DNA of 33,712 nucleotides from Candidatus Zixiibacteriota bacterium. Lineage in GTDB: Bacteria > Zixibacteria > MSB-5A5 > GN15 > FEB-12. The position numbers and the translations under genes were made by a program. Position 1 is the first letter of the stretch; each line of letters begins with the position of its first letter. Location: contig JADFPZ010000006.1 in the NCBI GenBank assembly GCA_022562075.1, positions 1 through 33,712 on the forward strand, written 5' to 3'. Below, piece after piece: positions 1 to 8,394 of the stretch. The notes below the pieces were generated by a model that ran no database searches, was not told the DNA's origin, and worked only from the letters and a program-made list of their open reading frames with translations.

Positions 1-204
1 AATAGCCAGATTAGCAGAAGCAAAAGGATATTTTGCGCGGCTGCTGCGGTCGGCTCCATAGCATTTTTTATGACATCGCTGACTGAAGCAACTTTCTCGG
101 ATGAAGAGGTCAGGCAGCTATTGATGTTTGTCTGGGCGGCCGGCTTATACCCGCTGGCAGGGGACCAACCCGCTGCCCAGCTGTCCACGCAGGAAACTTC
201 TTGA
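1..204 (+). CDS. C-terminal fragment of O-antigen-ligase-like membrane protein (5' truncated)
   Basis: Frame 1 is open from the first base to a TGA at 202-204, giving about 67 residues that run off the left edge. It holds a hydrophobic segment (FCAAAAVGSIAFFM), then SLTEATFSDEEVRQLLMFVWAAGL, with a short polar tail. O-antigen ligase/polymerase family (Wzy_C, RfaL-like) proteins commonly end in a last membrane helix followed by a 'LTE.nFgDsEv' motif and another helix, which this matches closely. These are inner-membrane enzymes that join O-antigen or related polysaccharide to a carrier. Only the tail is visible, so the family call is tentative and no catalytic residue can be checked. The stop codon is embedded in the -35 box of the candidate promoter for the next gene. 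Confidence 0.5.
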   Translation, partial: NSQISRSKRIFCAAAAVGSIAFFMTSLTEATFSDEEVRQLLMFVWAAGLYPLAGDQPAAQLSTQETS

Positions 205-229
205 CAATTCATTGATATAAGGCTTTATA
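201..229 (+). promoter_or_regulatory. Candidate sigma-70 promoter for the small membrane protein
   Basis: TTGACA at 201-206, a 17-nt spacer, and TTTATA at 224-229. The -35 is a perfect consensus; the -10 is weaker, and shifted readings (TTATAG or TATAGA) are possible with spacers of 18-19. Transcription would start near 236-238, leaving almost no leader before the ATG at 243, and no clear Shine-Dalgarno is seen. Confidence 0.4.
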
Positions 230-242
230 GACTTCAGAAATT

Positions 243-497
243 ATGGCAGCAAAATTAAAAAAGAAACAGGACAACAACTCCGAAGAGTTCAAATGGCCCT
301 TTGGAAAACGCAATTATATGTTTTTTGGGGCGGCCATGCTCTCAATTATTTTTGGCTATATAGCGCTGGGTCAGGGTTCGATAACTCTGGCGCCGATTCT
401 TCTGGTTTTGGGCTATTGTGTGTTAGTGCCGGTCTCGCTTATCATCAAAGGTGACCCCGATCAGGACGAATCGAAAATAGCCGGCCGAGAAAACTAA
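243..497 (+). CDS. Small two-helix membrane protein (DUF3098-like)
   Basis: 84 residues. A charged, lysine-rich N-terminus (1-20) leads to FKWPFGKRNYMFFGAAM and two hydrophobic helices (about 27-44 and 48-68) separated by a short loop (GQGSIT), then an acidic C-tail. The 'FGkrNY..fg.a.....GY..lgqG..tlAP.LLvlGYc.l.P..l' pattern is like small inner-membrane proteins (DUF3098-type) often found in FCB-group genomes; their function is unknown. It lies 38 nt after the O-antigen-ligase-like tail and converges on the operon that ends at 529, with only 31 nt between them. No strong terminator hairpin is visible in that gap, only a run of seven or eight T. The function cannot be read from sequence. Confidence 0.65.
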   Translation: MAAKLKKKQDNNSEEFKWPFGKRNYMFFGAAMLSIIFGYIALGQGSITLAPILLVLGYCVLVPVSLIIKGDPDQDESKIAGREN

Positions 498-528
498 TCA
501 GGCGACTTTTTTTCTCTTAATTCAGAAC

Positions 529-3039
529 TTAATTATTTTTGAAATTTTCGACTCTGTTTTTGTACTGTTCAATTAGCGCTGAGGTTTCGTCGTCTGAGGT
601 TGTTTCGGCGATAATATTAAACGAGGCCTTGTAGCGGTCGGGGGTAACCAGCACCCAGCCGCCATTTTCAAAAATGCGAACGCCGTCTATCAGTTGATGT
701 TTTTTATCTTTGGCCTCTGTAATTAATTTTCTTAAAACCCTGCCCTTGCTGGACCAGGGACAAGGCACAGCAGCTGTCTGACTTTTGTAAATATCCAGCT
801 TCTGGCGCAGTCCGGCTAGCGTTTCACCTGATTCGGCCAGCATTTCCAATAACTTTATAACTGACAATATCGCATCTGAGGCTCTCTGGAAACCCGGGAA
901 AATAAATCCGCCGATTGTACCGCCTACGAAAGAGACTTCGCCTTTGCGGAATATCTCCATCATAGCCAGGTGCGTACTTGGTACACGGATAACTTCGACA
1001 TTATGTTGGGCTGCAATCTTTTCGACCCCCATAGAGGCATTGACCGGTACCGCTATTTTTTTCACTTGATGAAGTTTCAAGAATAGCTCAGTAACTATCA
1101 AAAGCAGCAGCTGATCGTCTATCGGCAGACCGTCGCCATCGACTACTTTTATCTTTTCCGCCGCAGGGTTTATTACAAAGCCGATATCGGCGTTTAGCGA
1201 CTTAACTATTGAAGAAATCTGTGCGGTCGAATCCAGAAACGATTGTTCAGCACCGCCTGTAAGTTCCCGGCTGGGATTAAGCGAGGCGTTAAGTTCGACT
1301 GCCGAGACTCCCAATTCAGAGAATATCGCCGGGAAAATCTGACTTGAGGCGCCGTTAGAATGATCTATAACAATTTTAACCCCGGCCTTCTTAATAACCT
1401 CTTTTTTTATGTGCGACATAAATTCGCGGCGGTAATCTTCGAGCAAAAATTTCGGTCTGTTCAGGCGGCCGATTTTGTCAAGCGTGACGCGCTGATAATC
1501 TTCGCCTACATACAGCCTTTCCACTTTCTTTAATTTCGATGCCGGCATATCCAGTCCGTCGCCGTCAAAAAATATAATATCTATCAGCCGATAGTCGAGC
1601 GGGTTGTGCCGGAAATATACGCCGGCCGAATAGCTGCCGTTGTGCAGACAATAGCGCACGACCGGAATGGGCAGCATTTCTAAATCGTCGGCGGTTACTC
1701 CGGCAGCCAGGATTCCCGAGAGCATGCCTCTTTTTAACAGACGCGAGGCATCCGAGGCATCACGGCTGGTTACCAGTGAACTACCTTCTCCCAGAAAGGC
1801 GCCAAAGGCAGAGCCTACTTTTACTGCCATCTCCGGAGTAATTTCGGTCAGGGCCAGACCGGTAATTTTGGAATCTGTGAAAAGCTCCCTGTTCCATTTT
1901 TCTCCCCAGACCATTGAGCTTGAAACAATAGCGCCATCGTCGACACTCTTGCCCGGCCAGATTTTGCAGTTCGCTTTGACCGTGGCCGAATCTCCAATAG
2001 TACATTCGTCGGAGACAACCACGTTATCCAATAGCTGGACATTTTGTCCAAGTTTGGAGTTGCTACAGACTATCGCTTCGGTCATCTTTGTTTCTGCGCC
2101 GATTTTTGTATTTTCCCAGATGATACTTTTTTTAATAAGCGCACCGGCGCCAATTTCTGTATTGGCACCAATCACACTGTTTTCCAGTTTAGCCGATTCC
2201 GATATTTGTGCTCCATTGCCTATGAACACTTTTCCTTTGATAGAAATGTTCTCAGGAATCTTTGCCAGTTTGTCGTAATAGAGCATGCCGTCTTCGTATT
2301 CTTTGCTCTCATATAATGAAATCTCAACCGAGGGTTTGTCATCAAACAGGTCATAGTGCACCTGCCGGTACTCGTCGATATTGCCGACATCACGCCAGTA
2401 GCCATCCATAATCCGACCGTACAACTTCATTTTGGCTGACAGCATTTTAGGATAGAGGTCTTGCGAAAAATCAAAATTGGTTCTTTTTGGAATCATCTTG
2501 ATTACGGCCGGCTCCAGAATGTAGATGCCGGTATTAATAGTATCAGAAAAAGCCTCGCTCCAGGTAGGCTTCTCCAAAAACCTGACAATTCTGTCGTCTT
2601 CATCTGTTATGACAATGCCGTAAGCCAGCGGATTGTCCAGGCGGGTCAGAAGAATAGTGGCATCAGCCTTTTTGTCCTGGTGCCATTTTATCGCCTGGCC
2701 TAAATCAAAATTTGTTATCAAATCTCCTGAAATTACTATTACCGGTTCGCTACTGTTCTCCAGCGCAAAAGCAACTGCCCCGGCAGTGCCAAAATCTTCT
2801 TCAGGTTTGACGTATGACATGCTGACACCAAATTTGCTGCCGTCTCCGAAATATGCTCTGATTGCGTCTGACTGAAAATAGAGCAGCGCTGTAATATCGC
2901 TCAAGCCGTGCTTTGAAAGCAGCGAAACCACATGTTCCATCATTGGTCTGTTTAAAACAGGTACCATTGGCTTCGGCCTATTAATTGTGAGCGGCCTGAG
3001 TCTGGTTCCAAAACCTCCAGCCATGACAACTGCTTTCAT
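529..3039 (-). CDS. Sugar-1-phosphate nucleotidyltransferase (mannose-1-P guanylyltransferase type) fused to a degenerate phosphohexomutase domain
   Basis: 836 residues in three parts. Residues 1-235 are a nucleotidyltransferase domain with GGFGTRLRP at 8-16, RPKPMVPV at 21-28, SGD at 104-106, EKP at 156-158 and GYWRDVGN at 213-220. Residues about 260-380 are left-handed beta-helix hexapeptide repeats. Residues about 385-836 are a phosphoglucomutase/phosphomannomutase fold. The enzyme should make GDP-mannose or a related NDP-sugar for envelope polysaccharide. The mutase part lacks its catalytic motifs: the TASHNP phosphoserine loop reads YFRHNP (475-480), the DGDxDR metal loop reads FVINPAAEK (621-629), the GExSGH sugar loop reads GGTIGGFIFP (706-715) and the RPSGTEP phosphate loop reads VTPDRYK (798-804). 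Such pseudo-mutase fusions are known in related guanylyltransferases, so this is likely a regulatory or structural domain. It is the last gene of the minus-strand operon, 2 nt after the MtnX-like gene. Confidence 0.85.
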   Translation of the reverse strand: MKAVVMAGGFGTRLRPLTINRPKPMVPVLNRPMMEHVVSLLSKHGLSDITALLYFQSDAIRAYFGDGSKFGVSMSYVKPEEDFGTAGAVAFALENSSEPVIVISGDLITNFDLGQAIKWHQDKKADATILLTRLDNPLAYGIVITDEDDRIVRFLEKPTWSEAFSDTINTGIYILEPAVIKMIPKRTNFDFSQDLYPKMLSAKMKLYGRIMDGYWRDVGNIDEYRQVHYDLFDDKPSVEISLYESKEYEDGMLYYDKLAKIPENISIKGKVFIGNGAQISESAKLENSVIGANTEIGAGALIKKSIIWENTKIGAETKMTEAIVCSNSKLGQNVQLLDNVVVSDECTIGDSATVKANCKIWPGKSVDDGAIVSSSMVWGEKWNRELFTDSKITGLALTEITPEMAVKVGSAFGAFLGEGSSLVTSRDASDASRLLKRGMLSGILAAGVTADDLEMLPIPVVRYCLHNGSYSAGVYFRHNPLDYRLIDIIFFDGDGLDMPASKLKKVERLYVGEDYQRVTLDKIGRLNRPKFLLEDYRREFMSHIKKEVIKKAGVKIVIDHSNGASSQIFPAIFSELGVSAVELNASLNPSRELTGGAEQSFLDSTAQISSIVKSLNADIGFVINPAAEKIKVVDGDGLPIDDQLLLLIVTELFLKLHQVKKIAVPVNASMGVEKIAAQHNVEVIRVPSTHLAMMEIFRKGEVSFVGGTIGGFIFPGFQRASDAILSVIKLLEMLAESGETLAGLRQKLDIYKSQTAAVPCPWSSKGRVLRKLITEAKDKKHQLIDGVRIFENGGWVLVTPDRYKASFNIIAETTSDDETSALIEQYKNRVENFKNN

Positions 3040-3041
3040 TT

Positions 3042-3716
3042 TCAGCTAAGTCCCTTCATATATCCCAGATCGACCAATTTCGATTTGACATCATTAAAAT
3101 CATTATAATCCAGATACTCAATACTATTGTCAGTGCAATACTTTTTGAGATCTTTTTTGGCAAAGAGAACATCCGCCGCTTTGGCCGCACAGACATCAGA
3201 ATAGCCATCCCCTATAAATATAACGTCGGGCTCGCCCTGGTGCTGTTTTTTTAAGTCCTCTATCCGTTCTTCCTTGCAACTTCCGCAACTCTTGCAACGA
3301 CGATTGTCATAAGGAAACATAATGGAAATTCCGCCGTTTTCAAATATCGCCTTATTGCTTATAGCATTAATTCCGTCCAGTTCAAATTTATTTAAAAGAA
3401 ACTCTATATAAAAATCCAGTCCGTCGGAAATTATAGTCAAAGATATGTTCTGTTCCCGGCAGGTTTTGACAAACTCAGGAAAAGCCCTATCCAATTCGAA
3501 ATCTTCAAGGAATTTGAAAGCCTGGTCTTTGCTGGTTTTTACTAAAGCAGCTTCGCGAATCAGGCACTCCCGGGTCGACATCTCTCCCGATTTCCAGAAA
3601 GGCAGCAGTTCATCGTTTTTGCCGCCGGAAAAGTGATGAAAAAAACTATAACCGACATCGCGCATTGAAATCGTGCCGTCAAAATCTACTGCTATCAGGC
3701 ATTTTTTTTCTATCAT
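3042..3716 (-). CDS. HAD-superfamily phosphatase, MtnX-like
   Basis: 224 residues. HAD motif I DFDGT is at 11-15 (nucleophile Asp11, acid Asp13), motif II is around ISD at 96-98, and motif III/IV GDGYSD is at 169-174. A cysteine cluster C-x2-C-x2-C (141, 144, 147) in the cap region is typical of the MtnX/HK-MTPenyl-1-P phosphatase subfamily, which is related to phosphoserine phosphatases. MtnX acts in methionine salvage, but no other salvage gene lies nearby, so the real substrate may be another phospho-metabolite, perhaps a sugar phosphate given the nucleotidyltransferase next to it. Its start overlaps the stop of the upstream small membrane protein by 4 nt, and its stop lies 2 nt before the guanylyltransferase start, so the three are probably co-translated. 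Fold is certain; substrate is not. Confidence 0.75.
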   Translation of the reverse strand: MIEKKCLIAVDFDGTISMRDVGYSFFHHFSGGKNDELLPFWKSGEMSTRECLIREAALVKTSKDQAFKFLEDFELDRAFPEFVKTCREQNISLTIISDGLDFYIEFLLNKFELDGINAISNKAIFENGGISIMFPYDNRRCKSCGSCKEERIEDLKKQHQGEPDVIFIGDGYSDVCAAKAADVLFAKKDLKKYCTDNSIEYLDYNDFNDVKSKLVDLGYMKGLS

Positions 3717-4003
3717 GAGAGACTCACCCCGAGATAAATTGCGACAGCAAGAATCATCATAAAAGCATAGCTCCAGATCATAAAAGTTTTGTTGTTGGTG
3801 CTCTTAAACTGCACCGCGAAAACTGCCAGTCTGCCTACGGTCAATAACATAAACAAAATCACACACCAAAGGCTTAGTTTTTGTGCTATAGGATTTTCCA
3901 GATAAAGCAGTACGGATATCAGTAAACTCAGCGACAGCGCTAAATACCAGAAAGACAGCTGATACTTATAGAGCCAGTCATTTTTTTGCAGCCGGTCCAT
4001 CAT
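3713..4003 (-). CDS. Small integral membrane protein (DUF1634-like), partner of the TauE/SafE gene
   Basis: 96 residues with three predicted membrane helices (about 17-35, 40-60 and 73-94) and a short basic/polar N-terminus (MMDRLQKNDWLYKYQ). DUF1634-type three-helix proteins are commonly encoded directly beside TauE/SafE permeases, as here: the genes overlap by 4 nt on each side. It is probably a membrane partner of the adjacent permease, but the biochemical role is unknown. The family call rests on length, topology and position rather than on a sharp motif. Confidence 0.6.
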   Translation of the reverse strand: MMDRLQKNDWLYKYQLSFWYLALSLSLLISVLLYLENPIAQKLSLWCVILFMLLTVGRLAVFAVQFKSTNNKTFMIWSYAFMMILAVAIYLGVSLS

Positions 4004-4770
4004 AATAATGACCCCAGGGCACTACTTAACAACTTGTAGGCAGTAAACAGCATAACAATCAGAAATACAATCTTGACAGCCAGCGGTTTGGCCAGTGTAC
4101 CCAGTTGGCCGCCAATCATGCCGCCTATGACAACGCCCAGAATGACCGGCATGGCAGCAGAGGCATCCAGTCGTCCTGAACCAAGATAAACTGCCGTTGC
4201 TGCTGTAGCAGAAAAACCTATGACCATGGCCGAAGTACCTCTGGCTACTTTCAGATTTTTTCCAAACAAAAGATATAGAGCCGGAATTAAAAAGATACCG
4301 CCTCCGACACCAAGGGTAGCAGCGATGGTACCGGTAAAAAGTGCTGCAGTTGCCGCCACAGAATAGTAGATAGTCCTATTGTCAGAATGCCACCTCTTTT
4401 CAGATTCGTTTTTTTTCTTAAAAAGCATGAGAGCAGCATAAATAACAAGAACCGAGAAAATCAGCTGGATGATATTCGATGGTATATAAGCGCTGATGAT
4501 GCTGCCCGTAACACCGCCAATCGTCATGAAAACTCCTAAGACAACAGCAAGTTCATTGTCTATCGAGTTTTTTTTCAAGTATGGCGTAGATGCTGACATT
4601 GAGCCCACTATAATCGCAGCCATAGAAATTGGCGCAGCAGCTTTGATATCCAGTCCCATTACAATTGCCATAAACGGCACCATTATTATGCCGCCGCCCA
4701 GCCCCAGATATCCCCCGAGTAATCCTCCGGTTAGGCCGCAACAAATGTATATAATTGATTCCAGTTTCAG
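4000..4770 (-). CDS. TauE/SafE family anion permease, probable CTG start
   Basis: About 256 residues if started at the CTG at 4770-4768, which overlaps the upstream protease stop (CTGA, the same 4-nt overlap geometry as the rest of the operon). The first ATG (4683) would cut off the conserved family start: translating upstream in frame gives ICCGLTGGLLGGYLGLGGG, then IIMVP, the glycine-rich first helix of TauE/SafE proteins. The second repeat, GTIAATLGVGGGIFLIPALY, is intact. Eight or so helices are expected in the inner membrane; the family exports or imports sulfite, sulfoacetate or other organosulfur anions. No ATG, GTG or TTG lies between the in-frame stop at 4791-4789 and 4683, so the start must be non-standard (CTG at 4770 or 4764, or ATT). 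A purine-rich AAGAAAGAG lies just upstream of 4770. The transported anion cannot be told. Confidence 0.75.
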   Translation of the reverse strand: MKLESIIYICCGLTGGLLGGYLGLGGGIIMVPFMAIVMGLDIKAAAPISMAAIIVGSMSASTPYLKKNSIDNELAVVLGVFMTIGGVTGSIISAYIPSNIIQLIFSVLVIYAALMLFKKKNESEKRWHSDNRTIYYSVAATAALFTGTIAATLGVGGGIFLIPALYLLFGKNLKVARGTSAMVIGFSATAATAVYLGSGRLDASAAMPVILGVVIGGMIGGQLGTLAKPLAVKIVFLIVMLFTAYKLLSSALGSLL

Positions 4771-6329
4771 TTTCTCTTTCTTAAGGCCTCAATAGCAAGC
4801 TGGATCGGTTCATATTCAAAAGCGAAAGCTTCCTTGTAAGAACGGTAGGCGCCAAATTTTCTTTCGAGCGCCAGCTGCCTGAGACGGTGCCAGATGAAAT
4901 TTGCAAAATTTTTGAAATATAACTTATCTGCCAGCCGTGAATTTTCCGTAAGACTGGCTGCGACACTTTTCATATTCTTCGTCTCTGCCTGGGACTCCAA
5001 ATATCTGGCAATTTCTGTTGTCTTAGATTCAAATTGAAAATTGCCGGACAATGCAAATTCTTTGAGCCTGGCGACCCACAAGTCACGAGTCTCAAAACAA
5101 TTATCGGCAGCAATTATTTCATCCTGAAATTTGTGAGCAAATCGAAAGAGAGTCAGCGACCTCTCTAGTTCATCGTAAAAAGCACTGTTTTCTGTATAGT
5201 CAATATACAAGTCGGGAATAATTCCGCCGTCATTTTTAGCCTTAGTTCTGTCGGGCGAGTTTATGAATTTCCTGCCTTCAAAATAGTAACGTGAGATAGT
5301 CAGTCTGAGGCCGTCTCCATCCGGCAATCTGAAATATCCCTGCACCAGACCTTTTCCGAAAGTAGTATCGCCTACTATAACCGCTTTGCCGGAATATTTA
5401 AGCGCTCCGGCGACAATCTCCGATGAAGAGGCCGAGGCGCCATTTACTAAAATCGCCAGCGGTAATTTGGGCAGGTCAATTTCTGTGCTGGCGTAATACT
5501 CTTCGCTTTCCCAGCGGGATTTTCCAAACGAGCCGACAATGAAATCGTTTTTCTCAAAAAATAGATCTAATGTTTTTCTGGCCTCTTCAAAAAGACCGCC
5601 GGGATTATCACGCAGGTCCAGAATCAGTCCCTTGACAGCTTGAGGATTTTTTTTTATTAAAGAATCGAGCGCAGCTTTTAAATCATCAGTGGCACCGGCA
5701 TCAAAATCCAAAAGCCTGACGTAAACAAAACTGTCAGGCCTAATACCAGCGTAAGGGATATGAAGGAAATCAATTCTTTCTCTTTTTATCTCAAGCTGCA
5801 AAGTGTCGCCGGTGGCGGGTCTTAGAATTTTTGCAATTATAGTTGTGCCTTCTTCACCTTTTACTATTTTTATCGACTCGGTAGACGACAATCCGCCAAG
5901 ATTAATTGAATCAACTTGTGTAATAATATCACCGGTTAAAATACCCGCAACTGCTGCCGGACCACCCTCGCGTACTGTGATTATAAGCAAACCTCTTTCT
6001 TCGCTAGTCACCGAAACGCCGATTCCGTGATAACCGCCGCTCAACTCATCTACAAATTGGTCAAGCTGCTCTTTTTCGATATAACCGGAAAAGGGGTCGA
6101 GCTGGTCAAAGATTGCCTGACGGGCCGAAAGCATAGCGCTCTGCCAGTTGACTGGGTCGGGGTAAACGTCGCGAATAATTTTGGCTGCCCTGAATAAACT
6201 TTGCGAATATTTCACAGCTGGATCTGAAATAACAATAACAGCCATCGCTCCGGCGATACTAATTGTTAGAACCAAAAATAGAACAGTCAGAATCAGAGAT
6301 TTTTTTTCATGATATTGATTATCCGTCAT
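4767..6329 (-). CDS. S41 C-terminal processing peptidase (CtpA/Prc-like)
   Basis: 520 residues. An N-terminal signal anchor (about 12-34) puts the enzyme in the periplasm. A PDZ domain (about 95-180, with GGYHGIGVSV at 98-107) precedes the protease core. The Ser-Lys dyad is visible: serine cluster GASASSSEI at 297-305 (best candidate Ser301) and TTFGKG with Lys326, at the family's usual spacing of 25. LILDLRDNPGG (235-245) is also typical. The C-terminal ~150 residues are helical and less conserved. These proteases trim or degrade periplasmic proteins and some activate envelope signalling. It overlaps tmk by 4 nt and the TauE/SafE gene by 4 nt with its CTG start, so it lies mid-operon. The substrate is unknown. 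Confidence 0.9.
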   Translation of the reverse strand: MTDNQYHEKKSLILTVLFLVLTISIAGAMAVIVISDPAVKYSQSLFRAAKIIRDVYPDPVNWQSAMLSARQAIFDQLDPFSGYIEKEQLDQFVDELSGGYHGIGVSVTSEERGLLIITVREGGPAAVAGILTGDIITQVDSINLGGLSSTESIKIVKGEEGTTIIAKILRPATGDTLQLEIKRERIDFLHIPYAGIRPDSFVYVRLLDFDAGATDDLKAALDSLIKKNPQAVKGLILDLRDNPGGLFEEARKTLDLFFEKNDFIVGSFGKSRWESEEYYASTEIDLPKLPLAILVNGASASSSEIVAGALKYSGKAVIVGDTTFGKGLVQGYFRLPDGDGLRLTISRYYFEGRKFINSPDRTKAKNDGGIIPDLYIDYTENSAFYDELERSLTLFRFAHKFQDEIIAADNCFETRDLWVARLKEFALSGNFQFESKTTEIARYLESQAETKNMKSVAASLTENSRLADKLYFKNFANFIWHRLRQLALERKFGAYRSYKEAFAFEYEPIQLAIEALRKRN

Positions 6330-6961
6330 TGCAGCTTGAGTCTTCTTTTTAGAATTGTTTTGACTTGCTCAAATATTGCATCAGGCAAAGGAGAGCTGTC
6401 TATTAGTTTTACTCTGCGCTTTTCGGTTCTGGCAATCTCTTGAAATCCTTGACGCACCCGGTTGTGAAAAGCCAGCGACTGTGACTCTAACCTGTCGAGG
6501 GTTTTGCCGCGCCTTTTGGCCGCGGTTTTCAAATCAACATCAAAGACAAATGTCAAATCCGGCACGATGTTCCCGGTGGCTATTTTGTGAAGAGCTTTGA
6601 CCATCTTAATGTTGAGTCTACGACCATAGCCTTGATAGGCGGTGGTGCTGTCGTAAAACCTGTCGCAAAGAACTACCGCACCATTAGCTAGAAGAGGTCT
6701 AATCTTTAAAGCAGTTAATTCTGAACGGGCGGCCTCATACAAAAGCAATTCTGTCAAATCCGGAATCTCTATCTTTTTATCTAATAAAATCTTCCTGAGT
6801 TTTTCGGCCACAGGTGTAGATCCCGGTTCGCGCAGCAAGATGACCTCTTTTTTCAATTTCTTTAAGTAGTTATAAGCTTTTCTGGCCTGAACTGATTTGC
6901 CACAGCCATCAATCCCCTCAAAAGTTATCAGCTGGCCTCTTGGTTTGTTTTTCTTCGTCAT
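6326..6961 (-). CDS. tmk: Thymidylate kinase (dTMP kinase)
   Basis: 211 residues, normal for the family. P-loop GIDGCGKS at 16-23, REPG at 44-47, DRFYDSTTAYQGYGR at 100-114 (the DR(Y/F) and TMP-binding segment), and an arginine-containing lid region RRGKTLDRLES. It phosphorylates dTMP to dTDP in the cytoplasm for DNA synthesis. It is the first gene of the six-gene operon running down to 529 and overlaps the S41 protease by 4 nt. No Shine-Dalgarno is seen before the ATG (upstream bases read ACATTATA), so initiation may be weak or leaderless. The ino1 terminator lies 23-55 nt upstream. Confidence 0.93.
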   Translation of the reverse strand: MTKKNKPRGQLITFEGIDGCGKSVQARKAYNYLKKLKKEVILLREPGSTPVAEKLRKILLDKKIEIPDLTELLLYEAARSELTALKIRPLLANGAVVLCDRFYDSTTAYQGYGRRLNIKMVKALHKIATGNIVPDLTFVFDVDLKTAAKRRGKTLDRLESQSLAFHNRVRQGFQEIARTEKRRVKLIDSSPLPDAIFEQVKTILKRRLKLQ

Positions 6962-6983
6962 TATAATGTTTCAATTAGGTTTT

Positions 6984-7016
6984 GTAAAAAACCGGCGATT
7001 AATTCAACCGCCGGTT
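6984..7016 (-). terminator. Rho-independent terminator of ino1
   Basis: A perfect 8-bp stem AACCGGCG / CGCCGGTT (6990-6997 and 7009-7016) with an 11-nt loop. Read on the minus strand, it is followed by an unbroken T run. It lies 29 nt after the ino1 stop codon and separates ino1 from tmk. Confidence 0.85.
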
Positions 7017-7044
7017 ATAATATTCAATAATACTGTCGGGAAAA

Positions 7045-8271
7045 CTACTTTTTCTTCCTGACAATCCTTTTTGGTCTGGGGCGCCTGACCCCTTTGGCAG
7101 CCATAGCCGGCAAGGTCTTTCTGCTTATAGAGACCGTTTTGGCCGTCTTCTTAGTACGTTTGGTAGAAGTAGTCGTCGTTTTAGCAGCATTCTTTTTCCA
7201 GCCATACCTGGTGATGAATTCCTCAGTCAATATGCGGGCCTCTTCATCGGTATACTGTACCGGCGGAGATTTCTTGAAATAGGAAGAAGGTCCGTTCAAT
7301 GATCCGGACAGTTTATTATCAAGAGCCAGCTTGCAACAGCGGACAGCATCAATTACGACACCGGCCGAGTTGGGGCTGTCCCAGACTTCAAGTTTCATTT
7401 CAACGTTTAGAGGCACATCTCCGAAAGTCGTGCCTTCCATCCGGATATAGGCCCATTTACGGTCTGAAAGCCAGGGCACGTAATCCGAAGGACCGATATG
7501 AATGTTATCTTTGCCCATATCATAGGGCAGCTGGCTGGAGACGGCGTTTGTTTTGGAAATCTTCTTGGATTCTAAGCGGGAGCGCTCTAACATATTCAAG
7601 AAGTCGGTATTGCCGCCAAAATTGAGTTGATAGGTATGGTCGAGTCTGACACCGCGGTCATAAAAAAGCCGTGTCAAAACTCGGTGGGCAATTGTTGAAC
7701 CGACTTGCGACTTGATATCATCGCCAATAATCGGCAGACCTTTTTTCTCAAAACGTTTTTGCCAGTATTGCTCTCTGGCAATAAAGACCGGAATACAGTT
7801 AACGAAACCGCAGCCGGCCTCCAGCACCTGCTCCACATACCATTTGGTGGCTTCTTCGGAACCAACCGGCAGATAATTTATGACGACATCAGTGCGTGTT
7901 TCTTTTAGCAGTTTGACAATATCAACCGTATCACCGGGAGCTTTTTCTATAACTTGAGAAAGATAATACCCCAGACCGTCATGGGTCATGCCGCGCATGA
8001 CTTTCACGCCGGATTTGGGAACACTTGAAAATTTGAAAGTATTGTTGGGCTTGGTGAAGATTGCTTCAGACAAATCTTTACCAACTTTGTTTTTATCAAT
8101 ATCAATCGCCGCCGAAAACTCGATATCCCTGATATGATAACCACCCAGATTGACATGCATCAGCCCCGGCACCAGCTCACCATCTTTGGCTTTCTTGTAA
8201 TATTCTACTCCCTGTACTAAAGACGAGGCGCAGTTGCCGACCCCGATGATAGCTACTCTGACTTTTGACAT
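7045..8271 (-). CDS. ino1: Inositol-3-phosphate synthase with a lysine-rich C-terminal tail
   Basis: 408 residues when started at the ATG at 8271 ([14 protein letters not shown]), preceded by AAAGGAG at a good distance; a longer reading frame to 8349 would run back into the promoter. Rossmann NAD-binding motif [12 protein letters not shown] is at 10-21, followed by the short bacterial/archaeal-type myo-inositol-1-phosphate synthase core ([38 protein letters not shown]). It turns glucose-6-phosphate into inositol phosphate. The last ~50 residues (359-408) are an unusual Lys/Thr/Ala/Arg-rich tail ([23 protein letters not shown]) that resembles histone-H1-like tails and is not part of the enzyme core. 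The gene is monocistronic, with its own promoter and terminator. The product probably feeds the CDP-alcohol phosphatidyltransferase encoded at 10381-11004. Confidence 0.9.
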   Translation of the reverse strand: MSKVRVAIIGVGNCASSLVQGVEYYKKAKDGELVPGLMHVNLGGYHIRDIEFSAAIDIDKNKVGKDLSEAIFTKPNNTFKFSSVPKSGVKVMRGMTHDGLGYYLSQVIEKAPGDTVDIVKLLKETRTDVVINYLPVGSEEATKWYVEQVLEAGCGFVNCIPVFIAREQYWQKRFEKKGLPIIGDDIKSQVGSTIAHRVLTRLFYDRGVRLDHTYQLNFGGNTDFLNMLERSRLESKKISKTNAVSSQLPYDMGKDNIHIGPSDYVPWLSDRKWAYIRMEGTTFGDVPLNVEMKLEVWDSPNSAGVVIDAVRCCKLALDNKLSGSLNGPSSYFKKSPPVQYTDEEARILTEEFITRYGWKKNAAKTTTTSTKRTKKTAKTVSISRKTLPAMAAKGVRRPRPKRIVRKKK

Positions 8272-8320
8272 ATAACAGAACTCCTTTTTGAAATTTCTTT
8301 TGTTACTTAAATGAACGTCG

Positions 8321-8349
8321 AATATATCCGAATGTAAGAGGGTTGTCAA
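8321..8349 (-). promoter_or_regulatory. Sigma-70 promoter of ino1
   Basis: On the minus strand TTGACA (8349-8344), exactly 17 nt, then TATATT (8326-8321). Transcription should start near 8314, giving a leader of about 43 nt with the AAAGGAG ribosome binding site. Confidence 0.78.
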
Positions 8350-8394
8350 TTTCTATTTGCTTTTTGGGGTTAATCATATATCTTAAGTTTATTA

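Noticed and set aside
1667-2278. 203-residue plus-strand frame inside the guanylyltransferase gene
   Set aside because: It is antisense to conserved hexapeptide and linker sequence with shadow-type composition (Ser/Pro/Ile-rich).
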